A stretch of 64,000 bases of DNA, taken from the NCBI GenBank assembly GCA_965279125.1, contig CBDIHL010000032.1, positions 15,290 to 79,289 of the forward strand. The letters are read 5' to 3'. Within the stretch, counting starts at the first letter, position 1. Each line of letters starts with the position of its first letter. Source of the stretch: Dinoroseobacter sp965279125 (GTDB taxonomy: Bacteria > Pseudomonadota > Alphaproteobacteria > Rhodobacterales > Rhodobacteraceae). The notes beneath the pieces are model-generated. The model searched no databases. It was not told the origin of the DNA and saw only the letters and a program-made list of their open reading frames with translations. Both the position numbers and the translations under genes were made by a program. Shown here piece after piece: positions 8,933-17,364 of the stretch.

Positions 8933-9354
8933 AGGGTCAGGCTCATATCGCGGTGCGGAATACCGGCATCGGGGTATTCGAGGCCGTGGGCAGTGAAGCC
9001 GAGCGTTTCGTAGAACGGGATGATGTAGGTTTGCGCGCTCAGCTTGGCCTCGGTGATCTGGGGCAGGGCCCGCAGGCGGGTCAGCGCGTCTTGCATCAGG
9101 CGGCGCGCATGACCCTTGCCGCGATGCGCTTTTAAGGTGGCGACACGCTCGATCTTGCCAATGGGGGCAAGGAGGCGCAGGCGCAGCACAGCAATCGGCG
9201 TGCCACCGTCGAGGCCCAGCAGATGGATCGCGCCGTCATCGAGACCGTCGAATTCTTCGGGCTGGCTGACGCCTTGTTCGTCCATGAACACGGCGATGCG
9301 GATCGCGTAGCAGGCCTTCAAATCCGCCTCGGACAACGCTTCGCGCACGATCAT
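8929..9354 (-). CDS. GNAT-family N-acetyltransferase
   Basis: 141 residues, a single acetyltransferase domain. The acetyl-CoA-binding motif A is IERVATLKAHRGKGHARRLMQDAL (given here only to locate it, about residues 72-95), with the typical R/Q-x-x-G-x-G/A turn. It ends with the family's YETLGFTAHGLEY segment and a C-terminal His-Arg-Asp stretch. This resembles the ElaA/YjcF branch. The substrate is unknown. It overlaps dapE upstream and the DUF2064 gene downstream by 4 nt each. Confidence 0.85.
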   Translation of the reverse strand: MIVREALSEADLKACYAIRIAVFMDEQGVSQPEEFDGLDDGAIHLLGLDGGTPIAVLRLRLLAPIGKIERVATLKAHRGKGHARRLMQDALTRLRALPQITEAKLSAQTYIIPFYETLGFTAHGLEYPDAGIPHRDMSLTL

Positions 9355-10493
9355 GCGAAATAGTCGCGCAAGATGCGGGTGTAGATCGCTTTCAGCTGGC
9401 CGATTTGCGTGACCGACACATGCTCGTCCACCTGATGCATGGTTTTGCCGACAAGCCCGAACTCGACCACGGGGCAGTGGTTTTTGACGTAGCGCGCGTC
9501 CGAGGTGCCGCCGGAGGTGCTGAGCGTGGGTGTGACGCCCGTTTCCGCCTGCACGGCCCGCCCGATCAGGTCCGACAAGGGGCCGGGGGGCGTGATGAAG
9601 CTTTCGCCGGAGACCTTAAGCGTCATCTCGAACGTGATGCCGGTTTCGGCGTTAACCTTACCGGCTTCGTCTTGCAGCCACGTGGTTAATTCGGCGGAGG
9701 TATGCAGATCGTTGAACCTGATATTGACCATGGATCGACATTGCGCCGGGATCACGTTGTTGGCCGCATTGCCGGTGTCGAACCCGGTCACGGCAAGGGT
9801 GGAGGCATCGAAATGATCGCTGCCCGCGTCAAGCGTATGCGACGAGAGGCGATCCACCAAACGCGCCATCGCGGGCACCGGATTGTTGGCGCGGTGCGGA
9901 TAGGCGGAATGGCCCTGGATGCCCGTCGCGGTGATCCACGCGGTCATGGACCCACGCCGCCCGATCTTCATCATCTCGCCCATCGTGTTGGGGCAGGTCG
10001 GCTCGCCCACCAGGCAGGCGGACATCCGCTCGCCATTCTCGGCCATCCAGTCGAGGATCGCGTCGGTGCCATCGACCCCATCGCCTTCTTCGTCCCCGGT
10101 GATCGTCAGGATGATCGCGCCATCGGGCGGGGTGTCTTGTACGAAATCGAGCGCGGCTGTAGCGAAGGCGGCTACGGCGGACTTCATGTCCGTCGCCCCG
10201 CGCCCATAAAGCAGATCGCCTTTGATTTCCGCGCCGAACGGATCGACGGTCCAGGCGGCCTCGTCGCCCACGGGCACCACATCGGTATGGCCGTTGAAGC
10301 CAAAGCTGCGCTCGGCCCCTTTCGCGCCCCAGCGCGCATAGAGGTTGGCAATCCCATTTCGATCACAGCGCGTACAGGTGAAGCCGCCTTTGGTTAACAG
10401 CGCTTCCAGCATGGTTAACGCACCGCCCTCGTCAGGGGTGACAGAGGCGCAGCGCACCAGATCGGTGGTCAGGGCAACAGGGTCGGTCGTCAT
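9351..10493 (-). CDS. dapE: Succinyl-diaminopimelate desuccinylase
   Basis: 380 residues from the ATG at 10491-10493; longer in-frame starts upstream have no family match. It is an M20-family dinuclear zinc hydrolase: NGHTDVVPVGD (His69, Asp71), GRGATDMK (Asp102), TGDEEGDGVDGT (Glu135/136), GRRGSMT, and GKTMHQVDEHV with the C-terminal zinc His. It removes succinate from N-succinyl-LL-diaminopimelate in lysine and peptidoglycan synthesis. dapD lies 3.5 kb away on the same strand, but unrelated genes separate them. A consensus DnaA box sits 12 bp upstream of the start. Confidence 0.97.
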   Translation of the reverse strand: MTTDPVALTTDLVRCASVTPDEGGALTMLEALLTKGGFTCTRCDRNGIANLYARWGAKGAERSFGFNGHTDVVPVGDEAAWTVDPFGAEIKGDLLYGRGATDMKSAVAAFATAALDFVQDTPPDGAIILTITGDEEGDGVDGTDAILDWMAENGERMSACLVGEPTCPNTMGEMMKIGRRGSMTAWITATGIQGHSAYPHRANNPVPAMARLVDRLSSHTLDAGSDHFDASTLAVTGFDTGNAANNVIPAQCRSMVNIRFNDLHTSAELTTWLQDEAGKVNAETGITFEMTLKVSGESFITPPGPLSDLIGRAVQAETGVTPTLSTSGGTSDARYVKNHCPVVEFGLVGKTMHQVDEHVSVTQIGQLKAIYTRILRDYFA

Positions 10494-10504
10494 GGCAGAT
10501 ACCT

Positions 10505-10513
10505 TGTGGATAA
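10505..10513 (-). promoter_or_regulatory. Consensus DnaA box upstream of dapE
   Basis: The minus strand reads TTATCCACA, the exact DnaA-box consensus, 12 bp before the dapE start, in the gap shared with the divergent Hint gene. A single box can arise by chance, so a regulatory role is only suggested. Confidence 0.35.
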
Positions 10514-10637
10514 GTCGGGCGATGATGGGCTTTAGGCTGGTCGCACAACCGGAGGACATGCTAGGTTTAGAGGTGAATGCGGCCAAACCACAAGGCTTGG
10601 TGGAGTTGACAAGGACAAGAAGGCGGCTGATCCGCAG

Positions 10638-11666
10638 ATGCAAGCGCCCGATCCTCATAGTTTAGCAGCCTCGCCGAATGGGTCCAAGTCTGGCGACGGC
10701 ACAGCTGCGCGCCTGCACACGACGCTGAGCGAAGGCAGTTTGGCGCTGGCGTTTACCCTACCGGATTTGCGCCCCGATCTGATGGGCATTTACGGGGCAG
10801 GCGCGCATTGGGCGCATCCCGGCGGCGTCTTTGGTTTGTGGGTCAGTCCACGCGGGGCGCTGATGTTGCGGCATCGAACTGCGAGAGGTGCGCAAGTCTG
10901 GGAAGGTCCGGCGGAGTTTTGCGGCGTGGGCGACCGGGTGCGCCTGAGCTATCAGGTCTGGCAACCGATGGGCTATGGCATCCTGCGCGCGGAAAACGGA
11001 ACCACCGGCGCGCAGATCGAGGCGCGCCTGAACAACCCCGAGCCCTTGCCACTGGCGGGCGGCTGGACCGATCTGAACGCCGATCATGCGCCCACGGTGG
11101 AGGTTGCCGCTCAACCGATCCCGGCGCGCGGGTTGAACGCCTTTGCTTACGGCACCCATCTGCCCACGCCTCATGGATCGTTTCTGGTGGAGCAACTGTT
11201 GCCCGGCGACACGATCCAGACGCCCTCCGGACCGGTGATCCTGCGCGATATGTGGCTTGAGCCGATGACCGATGTGCAGCGGCAAGAGGCGATCACGCTC
11301 TGCGCGCCCTATTTCGGGCTGACCCAGACGATCACCGTGCTGCCGGATCAACGCTTTTTGCTGAGCAGCGTCGAGGTGCAAAGCCTGACCGGGCAGCCCG
11401 AAATGCTGGTGGCAGCGCGGGATCTGGTGATCGGACGCGCCGCCCACCCGGATTGGAGCGGGATTGGCCCGATGATCCATCTGTCTTTTGACGAGACGGT
11501 GATCTTGCCGATGGGGGGGATTTCGCTGGTCTGCCCTGCGACGGTGCTGCCCGAACATGGCGGAACGGTTGTGCCCGGACCGGGGGATATCCCGTGGTCG
11601 GGGGGCAAAGAGGCGCGCGCGGTGGTCGAGGCCTTGGCGCGGCGGAAGGGGATTTTGGGGGATTAG
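10638..11666 (+). CDS. Hint (hedgehog/intein) domain protein, degenerate
   Basis: 342 residues. The N-terminal half (about 1-160) is a beta-rich module of unknown role. The C-terminal half carries the Hint_2 pattern of Rhodobacteraceae proteins: YGTHLPTPHGSFLVEQLLPGD, then TPSGPVILRDMW, then a TVLPDQRFLLSS stretch in place of the usual ..VSPQHRML... The nucleophilic Cys that begins active Hint domains is replaced here (YGT instead of CFT), so self-splicing or cleavage is unlikely. No signal peptide is seen. The ribosome site before this start is weak, so the start is uncertain. Confidence 0.75.
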   Translation: MQAPDPHSLAASPNGSKSGDGTAARLHTTLSEGSLALAFTLPDLRPDLMGIYGAGAHWAHPGGVFGLWVSPRGALMLRHRTARGAQVWEGPAEFCGVGDRVRLSYQVWQPMGYGILRAENGTTGAQIEARLNNPEPLPLAGGWTDLNADHAPTVEVAAQPIPARGLNAFAYGTHLPTPHGSFLVEQLLPGDTIQTPSGPVILRDMWLEPMTDVQRQEAITLCAPYFGLTQTITVLPDQRFLLSSVEVQSLTGQPEMLVAARDLVIGRAAHPDWSGIGPMIHLSFDETVILPMGGISLVCPATVLPEHGGTVVPGPGDIPWSGGKEARAVVEALARRKGILGD

Positions 11667-11669
11667 GCG

Positions 11670-12050
11670 GTGGTGCTGGTGTTTCTTGGGATTACAGCGG
11701 GGGCTTATTTTAACGCGGCTTTACTCTGTTTCCTCTACTCGGTGATCAGAGAAAGTCCGCTCGGTTCGTCGCAGTTAGCAATGTTTGCAATAGCCCTTCC
11801 ACCGGTCCTTAAGGCCGCGGCCATTGCTCTTATTCCAGTTGTGCTCGTCTCTTACGCCATGAACGGCAGCGGCCACCAAAGCGGTGTGGTTCTTGTTGCC
11901 CAGGCCCTCGGGGGTGCCGTCGCAGCCGCATACTTGCATTTTCATGTGCTAAAGACCGTTAGGAACCGCGCACGTTACGCTGCAGCAATTGCTGTGCTCA
12001 CGCTTGTTCAGGTCGCGTTGTTTGGAAGCTTTCAGCTCGGAATTCTCTAG
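11670..12050 (+). CDS. Small integral membrane protein, unknown function
   Basis: 126 residues from a GTG three bases after the Hint gene stop. Four hydrophobic helices are apparent, near residues 3-25, 37-62, 70-92 and 103-124, with short polar loops. No family is recognised. Its position suggests co-transcription with the Hint gene. It ends just before the convergent 118-aa gene. The GTG start is chosen for reading length only. Confidence 0.6.
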   Translation: MVLVFLGITAGAYFNAALLCFLYSVIRESPLGSSQLAMFAIALPPVLKAAAIALIPVVLVSYAMNGSGHQSGVVLVAQALGGAVAAAYLHFHVLKTVRNRARYAAAIAVLTLVQVALFGSFQLGIL

Positions 12051-12057
12051 GCTGAAC

Positions 12058-12414
12058 TTAATCGTAAAATGCCTCGCTCGACGCCACAATGACCGAGTTT
12101 TCGGTCAAAGCGCGATCCATCAAGGCGCGATCTTCATCGCTGATCTCGTGCCCCAACTCCAACCGTTCTTCCAGCGTTCCGTATCCGGTCACATCCAGCG
12201 GTGCGAGGTCGGCCTGTTTCAGGATCGCCACGGTTTCGCGCACCGCCTCAGCCTCGTCCACGCCACTGGCGTAGCACATCAAAGCCGCCCCGCTCGCCTT
12301 CTTGGGCAGGCCGTCATCAGGGGATCTGCCCACCTGCACCAGCAGCGTGTAAACAAGCTGCTGGCGCTTGGGTTTCTTGGGCTTTGCGGGTTTTGGATCA
12401 GGTGTGTCGGTCAT
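12058..12414 (-). CDS. Conserved hypothetical protein
   Basis: 118 residues, soluble, with a Lys/Pro-rich N-terminal tail (about residues 5-18). A compact domain follows with alternating strands and helices (LVYTLLVQVG, EAEAVRETVAILKQADLAP, LEERLELGHEIS). No catalytic motif or membrane segment is visible. The composition and reading frame fit a real gene. The product is not recognised and function is unknown. Confidence 0.65.
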   Translation of the reverse strand: MTDTPDPKPAKPKKPKRQQLVYTLLVQVGRSPDDGLPKKASGAALMCYASGVDEAEAVRETVAILKQADLAPLDVTGYGTLEERLELGHEISDEDRALMDRALTENSVIVASSEAFYD

Positions 12415-12468
12415 CCTGCCGGGGTGCGACAGCCGGGCGGCCCTGTCAAGCCGCCCGAGGTTTTTCGC

Positions 12469-13218
12469 CTAGAACCGGTAGGCGATCCCGAACAGCGTCG
12501 AGACGGCCACATTGCCTGACACAATCGGGCTGTTCTTGATGGTTTCGGGCAAGAAGCTGGCGCGCACGGTGCCGAATGCGGCGACGTTTTCGGACAGTGG
12601 AACGGTCATGGTTGCGCCCAGATAGGGCGTGATGCTTTCGCCAACCGAGTAGGCCGCGCGCCCGGCGATCGCTTCCGTCGCGCCGACCCCGTAGAGGTAA
12701 TTGCCGAGGTTTGCGTCCTTCCAGCTGACCCCTGCGGTCAAGGCCAGTGGGAAGCGACCAAGCATCTGGCGCGCGGACACAGCGGCGGTGATCTCTGAGC
12801 CATTATGCTTGCCGGTCACTTCGGTCTGGGCGGACACGGCAGCGCTGAGTGTGGGCGAGATCGCGAAGCTGGCGCGCAGACCGGCATCAAGCGTCATCTC
12901 GCGGTCGAGACCTGCCAGCAACGGCGCATCGTTTTGGTTAAAGGGCGCGCGGCGCGGCGTCAGGGTGAACGACAGGCGTGGCCCGTCCCCGCGCAAAAGA
13001 TCGAACCGCGCCCCGTCCGTGCCGATGGCAAAGCCGTTGCCGTCATAGCGCAGCACGGGCGCTACGCCGAAGCGCGTGTCTTGGCCCGCATAGACGCCGG
13101 TGGAGGCAACCATCGCGGCGCCGAGGCTGAACCCGGTCGGGCGCTCTTGTGCGTTTGCAGCAGTGGCGAGGGCGATCACGGCGGTGCTGGTCGCGGCGAG
13201 GAAGGTTTTGTTTGGCAA
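12469..13218 (-). CDS. MipA/OmpV-family outer-membrane protein
   Basis: 249 residues with a signal peptide (about 1-23, ending ANAQE). Alternating amphipathic beta strands fill the mature part, which ends in the aromatic terminus GIAYRF expected of an outer-membrane barrel. Features such as an early GVAPVLRYDGNGF strand and LTPRRAPFNQND match the MipA/OmpV group. E. coli MipA scaffolds murein hydrolases; most homologues are uncharacterised, so no specific role is claimed here. Confidence 0.8.
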   Translation of the reverse strand: MPNKTFLAATSTAVIALATAANAQERPTGFSLGAAMVASTGVYAGQDTRFGVAPVLRYDGNGFAIGTDGARFDLLRGDGPRLSFTLTPRRAPFNQNDAPLLAGLDREMTLDAGLRASFAISPTLSAAVSAQTEVTGKHNGSEITAAVSARQMLGRFPLALTAGVSWKDANLGNYLYGVGATEAIAGRAAYSVGESITPYLGATMTVPLSENVAAFGTVRASFLPETIKNSPIVSGNVAVSTLFGIAYRF

Positions 13219-13290
13219 ATGAAATCTCCAGATGGGCGAATGCGCCGCCTCCGCGAGGTAGCGCCGTGGACCCCTCTGGCAAGGCGCGGC

Positions 13291-13539
13291 TTAGCGTTTT
13301 GTCTGCCGCCATCCCCAAATTAACGCGCAGGCCCCGGCCAAACCGACGACGCCCTGGCTGAGCCATGTGGGGGAGGCCGAAATGCCGATCAAGCCGAGGC
13401 CGAAATTGGCCACCATCGCGCCGATGATCCCCAGCATGATATTGGCGAGAATTCCGGTATTGGTGTTCATGATCCGACTTGCCGCCCATCCCGCGAGACC
13501 GCCGACGATAAGCGCTGAAATCCAACCGATGCCTTGCAT
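13291..13539 (-). CDS. GlsB/YeaQ/YmgE-family membrane protein
   Basis: 82 residues with three predicted membrane helices. The family pattern is clear: GWISALIVGGLAGWAASRIM, then GILANIMLGIIGAMVANFGL. Members are called transglycosylase-associated proteins and are often induced by stress; biochemical function is unknown. It stands alone between the OmpV-like gene and the MAPEG gene. Confidence 0.85.
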   Translation of the reverse strand: MQGIGWISALIVGGLAGWAASRIMNTNTGILANIMLGIIGAMVANFGLGLIGISASPTWLSQGVVGLAGACALIWGWRQTKR

Positions 13540-13565
13540 GATGTGTTCTCCGAGTAAGGTGAGCT

Positions 13566-14036
13566 TTAGGTAAACGCCGCCCAGATCGTCACCCCGAGCA
13601 AGGCAAGCGTTGGGTGCAGTGTCGCCGTATAGCCGATGGTGCGGGCCACGGGATCATGGGCGAAGCCGATGGCAAACAGGGTGCGCGCGACCGCGAACCA
13701 GATCCCGGCCTCTGCCAGCCAGTTTCGCGCGATCTCTGGCCCCGTTAAGATTAACGCGGCGGCGACCACGCAGAATAACAGCGCTTGCTCAGTCGTGTTG
13801 GTCAGGTAGCGCAACGTAATATCAAGCGCGCTGCCCGTTTGGGGAAACACCGCGTCGATCTCGCGCCGCCAGCGCCGCAGGGACGACGCGAGCACCAATC
13901 CCAAGGCCAGCGACACGCCAAGCCCGGCCCCCGCAATGGCGATGCTGTGCACCAAGGGAATGTCGTGGGGCACCAGCGCGCCCAACACGACATATCCAAT
14001 GGCCGAAATGACCCAGCCGAGCAGCACGCCGCGCAA
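13566..14036 (-). CDS. MAPEG-family membrane protein
   Basis: 156 residues with four membrane helices. The segment LRYLTNTTEQALLFCVVAAAL followed by ARTLFAIGFAHDPVARTIGY matches the MAPEG superfamily (membrane-associated proteins in eicosanoid and glutathione metabolism): the N-x-x-E motif and the R-x-x-F-x-x-G-Y-like helix. Bacterial members' substrates are mostly unknown. It begins 3 nt after the dapD stop and is probably co-transcribed with it. Confidence 0.75.
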   Translation of the reverse strand: MRGVLLGWVISAIGYVVLGALVPHDIPLVHSIAIAGAGLGVSLALGLVLASSLRRWRREIDAVFPQTGSALDITLRYLTNTTEQALLFCVVAAALILTGPEIARNWLAEAGIWFAVARTLFAIGFAHDPVARTIGYTATLHPTLALLGVTIWAAFT

Positions 14037-14039
14037 GGG

Positions 14040-14867
14040 TTAGTCCCGCAACAGCTCGTTGATCGCGGTCTTCGAGCGTGTCTTTTCATCCACGCGCTTC
14101 ACGATCACCGCGCAATACAGGTTAATGCCGTTCTTCGAGGGCATGGAGCCCGCGACAACCACCGAATAGGGCGGCACCTCGCCATACATGACCTCGCCGG
14201 TCTCGCGGTCGACGATCTTGGTGGATTTGCCGATGAATACGCCCATGCCGAGGACAGCGCCCTCGCGCACGATGCAGCCCTCGACCACCTCGGAGCGCGC
14301 ACCGATGAAGCAGTTGTCTTCGATAATCGTGGGGCCCGCCTGCATCGGCTCTAGCACGCCACCGATGCCGACGCCGCCGGACAGGTGTACGTTCTTGCCG
14401 ATCTGGGCGCAGCTGCCAACGGTGGCCCAGGTGTCGACCATGGTGCCGCTGTCGACATAGGCGCCAAGGTTAACGAAGGACGGCATCAGCACGACGCCGG
14501 GGGCGATGAACGCGCTTTTGCGCACAACGCAGTTTGGCACGGCGCGGAAGCCTGCCTCGGTCCAGCGCGCGGCATCCCAATCGTGCCACTTGCTGTCGAC
14601 CTTATCCCACCAGCTGCCCCCTTGAGCGGAGCCGGATTGCATTTCCATGTCCTTCAGGCGGAAGCCCAGAAGAACGGCCTTTTTTGCCCATTGGTTAACG
14701 TGCCAATCGCCGCTGTCCTGACGCTCGGCCACGCGTAGTTTGCCGCTGTCGAGAGCGTTCAAGGTCGCCTCGATTGCCTCGCGGGTTTCGCCGGTGGTCG
14801 CGGGGCTGATCCCATCGCGGGCCTCCCAAGCGGCTTCGATTGCGGTTTCAAGCTGTGCGTTTGACAT
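14040..14867 (-). CDS. dapD: Tetrahydrodipicolinate N-succinyltransferase
   Basis: 275 residues, the usual DapD length. The helical N-terminal domain (about 1-100) is followed by a left-handed beta helix built of hexapeptide repeats (AFIAPGVVLMPSFVNLGAYVD region, then the CAQIGKNVHLSGGVGIGG region). A C-terminal cap completes the protein. It transfers succinate from succinyl-CoA to tetrahydrodipicolinate in lysine/diaminopimelate synthesis and acts as a trimer. The start ATG follows a GGGACCAGTC leader; the divergent LOG gene begins 72 bp away. Confidence 0.97.
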   Translation of the reverse strand: MSNAQLETAIEAAWEARDGISPATTGETREAIEATLNALDSGKLRVAERQDSGDWHVNQWAKKAVLLGFRLKDMEMQSGSAQGGSWWDKVDSKWHDWDAARWTEAGFRAVPNCVVRKSAFIAPGVVLMPSFVNLGAYVDSGTMVDTWATVGSCAQIGKNVHLSGGVGIGGVLEPMQAGPTIIEDNCFIGARSEVVEGCIVREGAVLGMGVFIGKSTKIVDRETGEVMYGEVPPYSVVVAGSMPSKNGINLYCAVIVKRVDEKTRSKTAINELLRD

Positions 14868-14939
14868 GACTGGTCCCTCGGCGGTTGGCGTGATCTAGTT
14901 GGACCGAGCCTATAGCCCCGAGGGGCCTTGGAGGAAAGA

Positions 14940-15779
14940 ATGAAAGACGAGCACGCCAAACGGCAGTTCCGCAACGCGCATCAGGATATCGAAGCGGTGG
15001 GCGGTGTTCCGGTGACACCGCAGACCCAAGCCCCGGCCTATCGACTGGCATTTGCGGATGATGATTTCCTGTGTCGGGATGAGCTGCGCCCGGTGCGGTT
15101 GCAGCTGGAATTGCTGAAGCCGGAGATGGGGTTGGATGAGGCGGGCGTCGATAGCACGGTTGTGCTCTTTGGTGGCGCGCGCATTCGGCGTCCGGGTGAG
15201 GCGAAGACGGACGCGCTGGAAAAGATGGCCGCCTATTACGAGCAGGCGCGTGCGTTTGCCGAGGCGGTGACAAAACGCTCGCTTGACGGTGGCGGGCGCG
15301 ATTGGATCGTCACCACAGGCGGCGGTCCGGGCGTGATGGAGGCCGGGAATAAGGGTGCGCTCGACGCCGGTGGACGCTCGGTCGGATTGTCGATTGTGCT
15401 GCCGCACGAACAGGCGCCCAACGAATTTGTGACGCCCGAATTGTGCTTCAACTTCCACTATTTCGCGATCCGCAAGATGCACTTTTTGATGCGCGCGCGG
15501 GCGATTGCGGTGTTTCCCGGTGGGTTCGGGACGATGGATGAGACCTTCGAGGCGTTAACCTTAATCCAAACCGGACGGATGGAGCAGGTTCCATTCCTAC
15601 TGTTCGGGGAAGCCTTCTGGCGCAAGGTCATTAACTTTGATGCGCTGGTCGAAGCGGGCACGATCTCCGAAGACGATCTGAACCTGTTCAAGTTTGTAGA
15701 CACCGCCGAGCAGGCGCTGGATGCCATCGATACCTGGGAAGGGGCTGGCACCAAGCGCGGCAAAATTCCGGGGCGTTAA
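14940..15779 (+). CDS. LOG-family nucleotide phosphoribohydrolase
   Basis: 279 residues from the ATG at 14940, which has a GGAGG ribosome site at 14930-14934. The conserved LOG motifs are present: GGGPGVMEAGNKGA (phosphate-binding) and PGGFGTMDETFEAL (catalytic PGGxGTxxE). Such proteins cleave ribose phosphate from nucleoside monophosphates, including cytokinin nucleotides; older annotations call them lysine decarboxylases. This is the longer TIGR00730-type form with an N-terminal extension of about 65 residues. Confidence 0.88.
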   Translation: MKDEHAKRQFRNAHQDIEAVGGVPVTPQTQAPAYRLAFADDDFLCRDELRPVRLQLELLKPEMGLDEAGVDSTVVLFGGARIRRPGEAKTDALEKMAAYYEQARAFAEAVTKRSLDGGGRDWIVTTGGGPGVMEAGNKGALDAGGRSVGLSIVLPHEQAPNEFVTPELCFNFHYFAIRKMHFLMRARAIAVFPGGFGTMDETFEALTLIQTGRMEQVPFLLFGEAFWRKVINFDALVEAGTISEDDLNLFKFVDTAEQALDAIDTWEGAGTKRGKIPGR

Positions 15780-15797
15780 CGTTAAGAGGCGCCGCAC

Positions 15798-15998
15798 TTA
15801 CTCGCAGAGATAAGGTGGAAGCTCGCAAACCGACTGGTTCCGGCGCATCGTGAAGACTTTGCCTTCTGCGATATACAGGCCGAGACCTTTCAGACGGTGA
15901 ATCCACTCGCGCTTGGACAGCGACTTGGAGCGTTCCTCGCACACCATACCAATAACGGCGTCAGCGAAATGCGGGTCGGAGAGTTGGGTCTGTGTCAT
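15798..15998 (-). CDS. Small conserved hypothetical protein
   Basis: 66 residues from the ATG at 15996-15998, preceded by GAGGG at good spacing; an in-frame TTG two codons earlier is less likely. The protein is soluble and polar (VCEERSKSLSKREWIHRLKG, then GLYIAEGKVFTMRRN) and ends with a Cys near its terminus. No family is recognised. It reads like a small single-domain protein typical of Rhodobacteraceae. Confidence 0.6.
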   Translation of the reverse strand: MTQTQLSDPHFADAVIGMVCEERSKSLSKREWIHRLKGLGLYIAEGKVFTMRRNQSVCELPPYLCE

Positions 15999-16126
15999 GG
16001 TCAATTTCCCTCAAAGTGTTTCATTGTCCTTTGAGAGGAAACTGACTGTCATCTTTGTCGGGAATTCTGCAACGATAAGGCAATTTTGGGGCAGAGTGTT
16101 TCCGATCCAAAAAAATGTAGTCGTGG

Positions 16127-17302
16127 TTAAAGCCCGGCCTCAGCCGCAATCTCCTTACGGCTTTTGCGCGCCCGCTCGGTCGCGGATTTCAGCTGACCAC
16201 ACGCGGCCATGATATCTTCACCGCGCGGCGTGCGAATGGGCGACGCGTAGCCCGCCTTATAGATGATGTCTGCAAACGCCCGGATGCGGTTGTTCGAGGA
16301 CCGCTCGTAAGGCGCACCGGGCCATTCGTTGAAGGGGATAAGGTTAATTTTCGCTGGGATGCCTTCGATCAGCTTGATCAGGCGGCGCGCGTCCTCGTCG
16401 GTGTCGTTAACCCCTTTGAGCATCACGTACTCGAACGTAATCCGCTCGGAATTGCTGACCTTTGGGTACGTCCGCAGCGCATCGAGCAGCTCGGCAATGT
16501 TCCAGCGCTTGTTGATGGGCACGAGCTTGTCGCGCACCTCGTCCGTTGTCGCGTGGAAGGACACGGCCAAAAGGCAGCCGATTTCTTCCGCCGTGCGCGC
16601 GATCTCGGGCACCACTCCGGAGGTCGACAGCGTGATACGGCGGCGCGACAGGGAAATCCCCTCGGGGTCCATCGCGATCTTCATCGCATCGCGCACATTC
16701 TCGAAATTATAGAGCGGCTCGCCCATCCCCATCAGCACGATATTGCTGAGCAAACGCGCCTCGTCCTTGGGATGGCGACCGGGTTCGGGCCATTCGCCCA
16801 GATCGTCGCGCGCGAGCATGACCTGACCGATAATCTCGCCCGCGGTCAGGTTGCGCACCAGCTTTTGTGTGCCGGTGTGGCAGAACGAACAGGTCAGGGT
16901 GCAACCGACTTGGCTTGAGATGCACAGCGTACCGCGATCCGTCTCGGGGATATAGACGACCTCGACCTCGTGACCGCCGGCGATGCGCACCAGATATTTG
17001 CGGGTGCCGTCTTCGCTGACTTGGCGGGTCACAACCTCGGGCAACTCGATCACGAACCGCTCGGCCAGAAAGGCGCGGTAGTCTTTGGCGAGGTTGGTCA
17101 TCGACGCAAAATCGCGCACGCCTTTTTGGTAAATCCATTGCCAGACTTGGCCGGTGCGCATCTTGGCTTGTTTCTCGGGCGTTCCGGCTTCGATCAAGGC
17201 GTTGCGCAGCCCGTCGCGGGTCAGACCGACAAGGTTAACGGGCCCGTCCGGCAATTTGCGCGGAATGGTTAATACGTCTTGCGTGATGGGCGCTTGCGTC
17301 AT
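16127..17302 (-). CDS. rlmN: Dual-specificity 23S rRNA/tRNA adenine-C2 methyltransferase RlmN
   Basis: 391 residues. A radical SAM enzyme with the CxxxCxxC cluster motif in GCTLTCSFCHTGT (Cys134, Cys138, Cys141). The N-terminal helix-hairpin-like domain covers about 25-95, and NIVLMGMGEPLYNFENV is present. The C-terminal region has the conserved GEDIMAACGQL segment with the methyl-carrying Cys. It methylates A2503 of 23S rRNA and A37 of some tRNAs, aiding translation fidelity. Single gene with its own upstream gap. Confidence 0.97.
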   Translation of the reverse strand: MTQAPITQDVLTIPRKLPDGPVNLVGLTRDGLRNALIEAGTPEKQAKMRTGQVWQWIYQKGVRDFASMTNLAKDYRAFLAERFVIELPEVVTRQVSEDGTRKYLVRIAGGHEVEVVYIPETDRGTLCISSQVGCTLTCSFCHTGTQKLVRNLTAGEIIGQVMLARDDLGEWPEPGRHPKDEARLLSNIVLMGMGEPLYNFENVRDAMKIAMDPEGISLSRRRITLSTSGVVPEIARTAEEIGCLLAVSFHATTDEVRDKLVPINKRWNIAELLDALRTYPKVSNSERITFEYVMLKGVNDTDEDARRLIKLIEGIPAKINLIPFNEWPGAPYERSSNNRIRAFADIIYKAGYASPIRTPRGEDIMAACGQLKSATERARKSRKEIAAEAGL

Positions 17303-17364
17303 GGATCAGCCTCCGGTGGGGGATGGGGGGCTATATAGCGCTTCGGTCGGTTTGGAAACAGGGA

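Noticed and set aside
14928..14939. TTG start for the LOG gene
   Set aside because: The GGAGG ribosome site lies after this TTG and properly spaced before the ATG at 14940.
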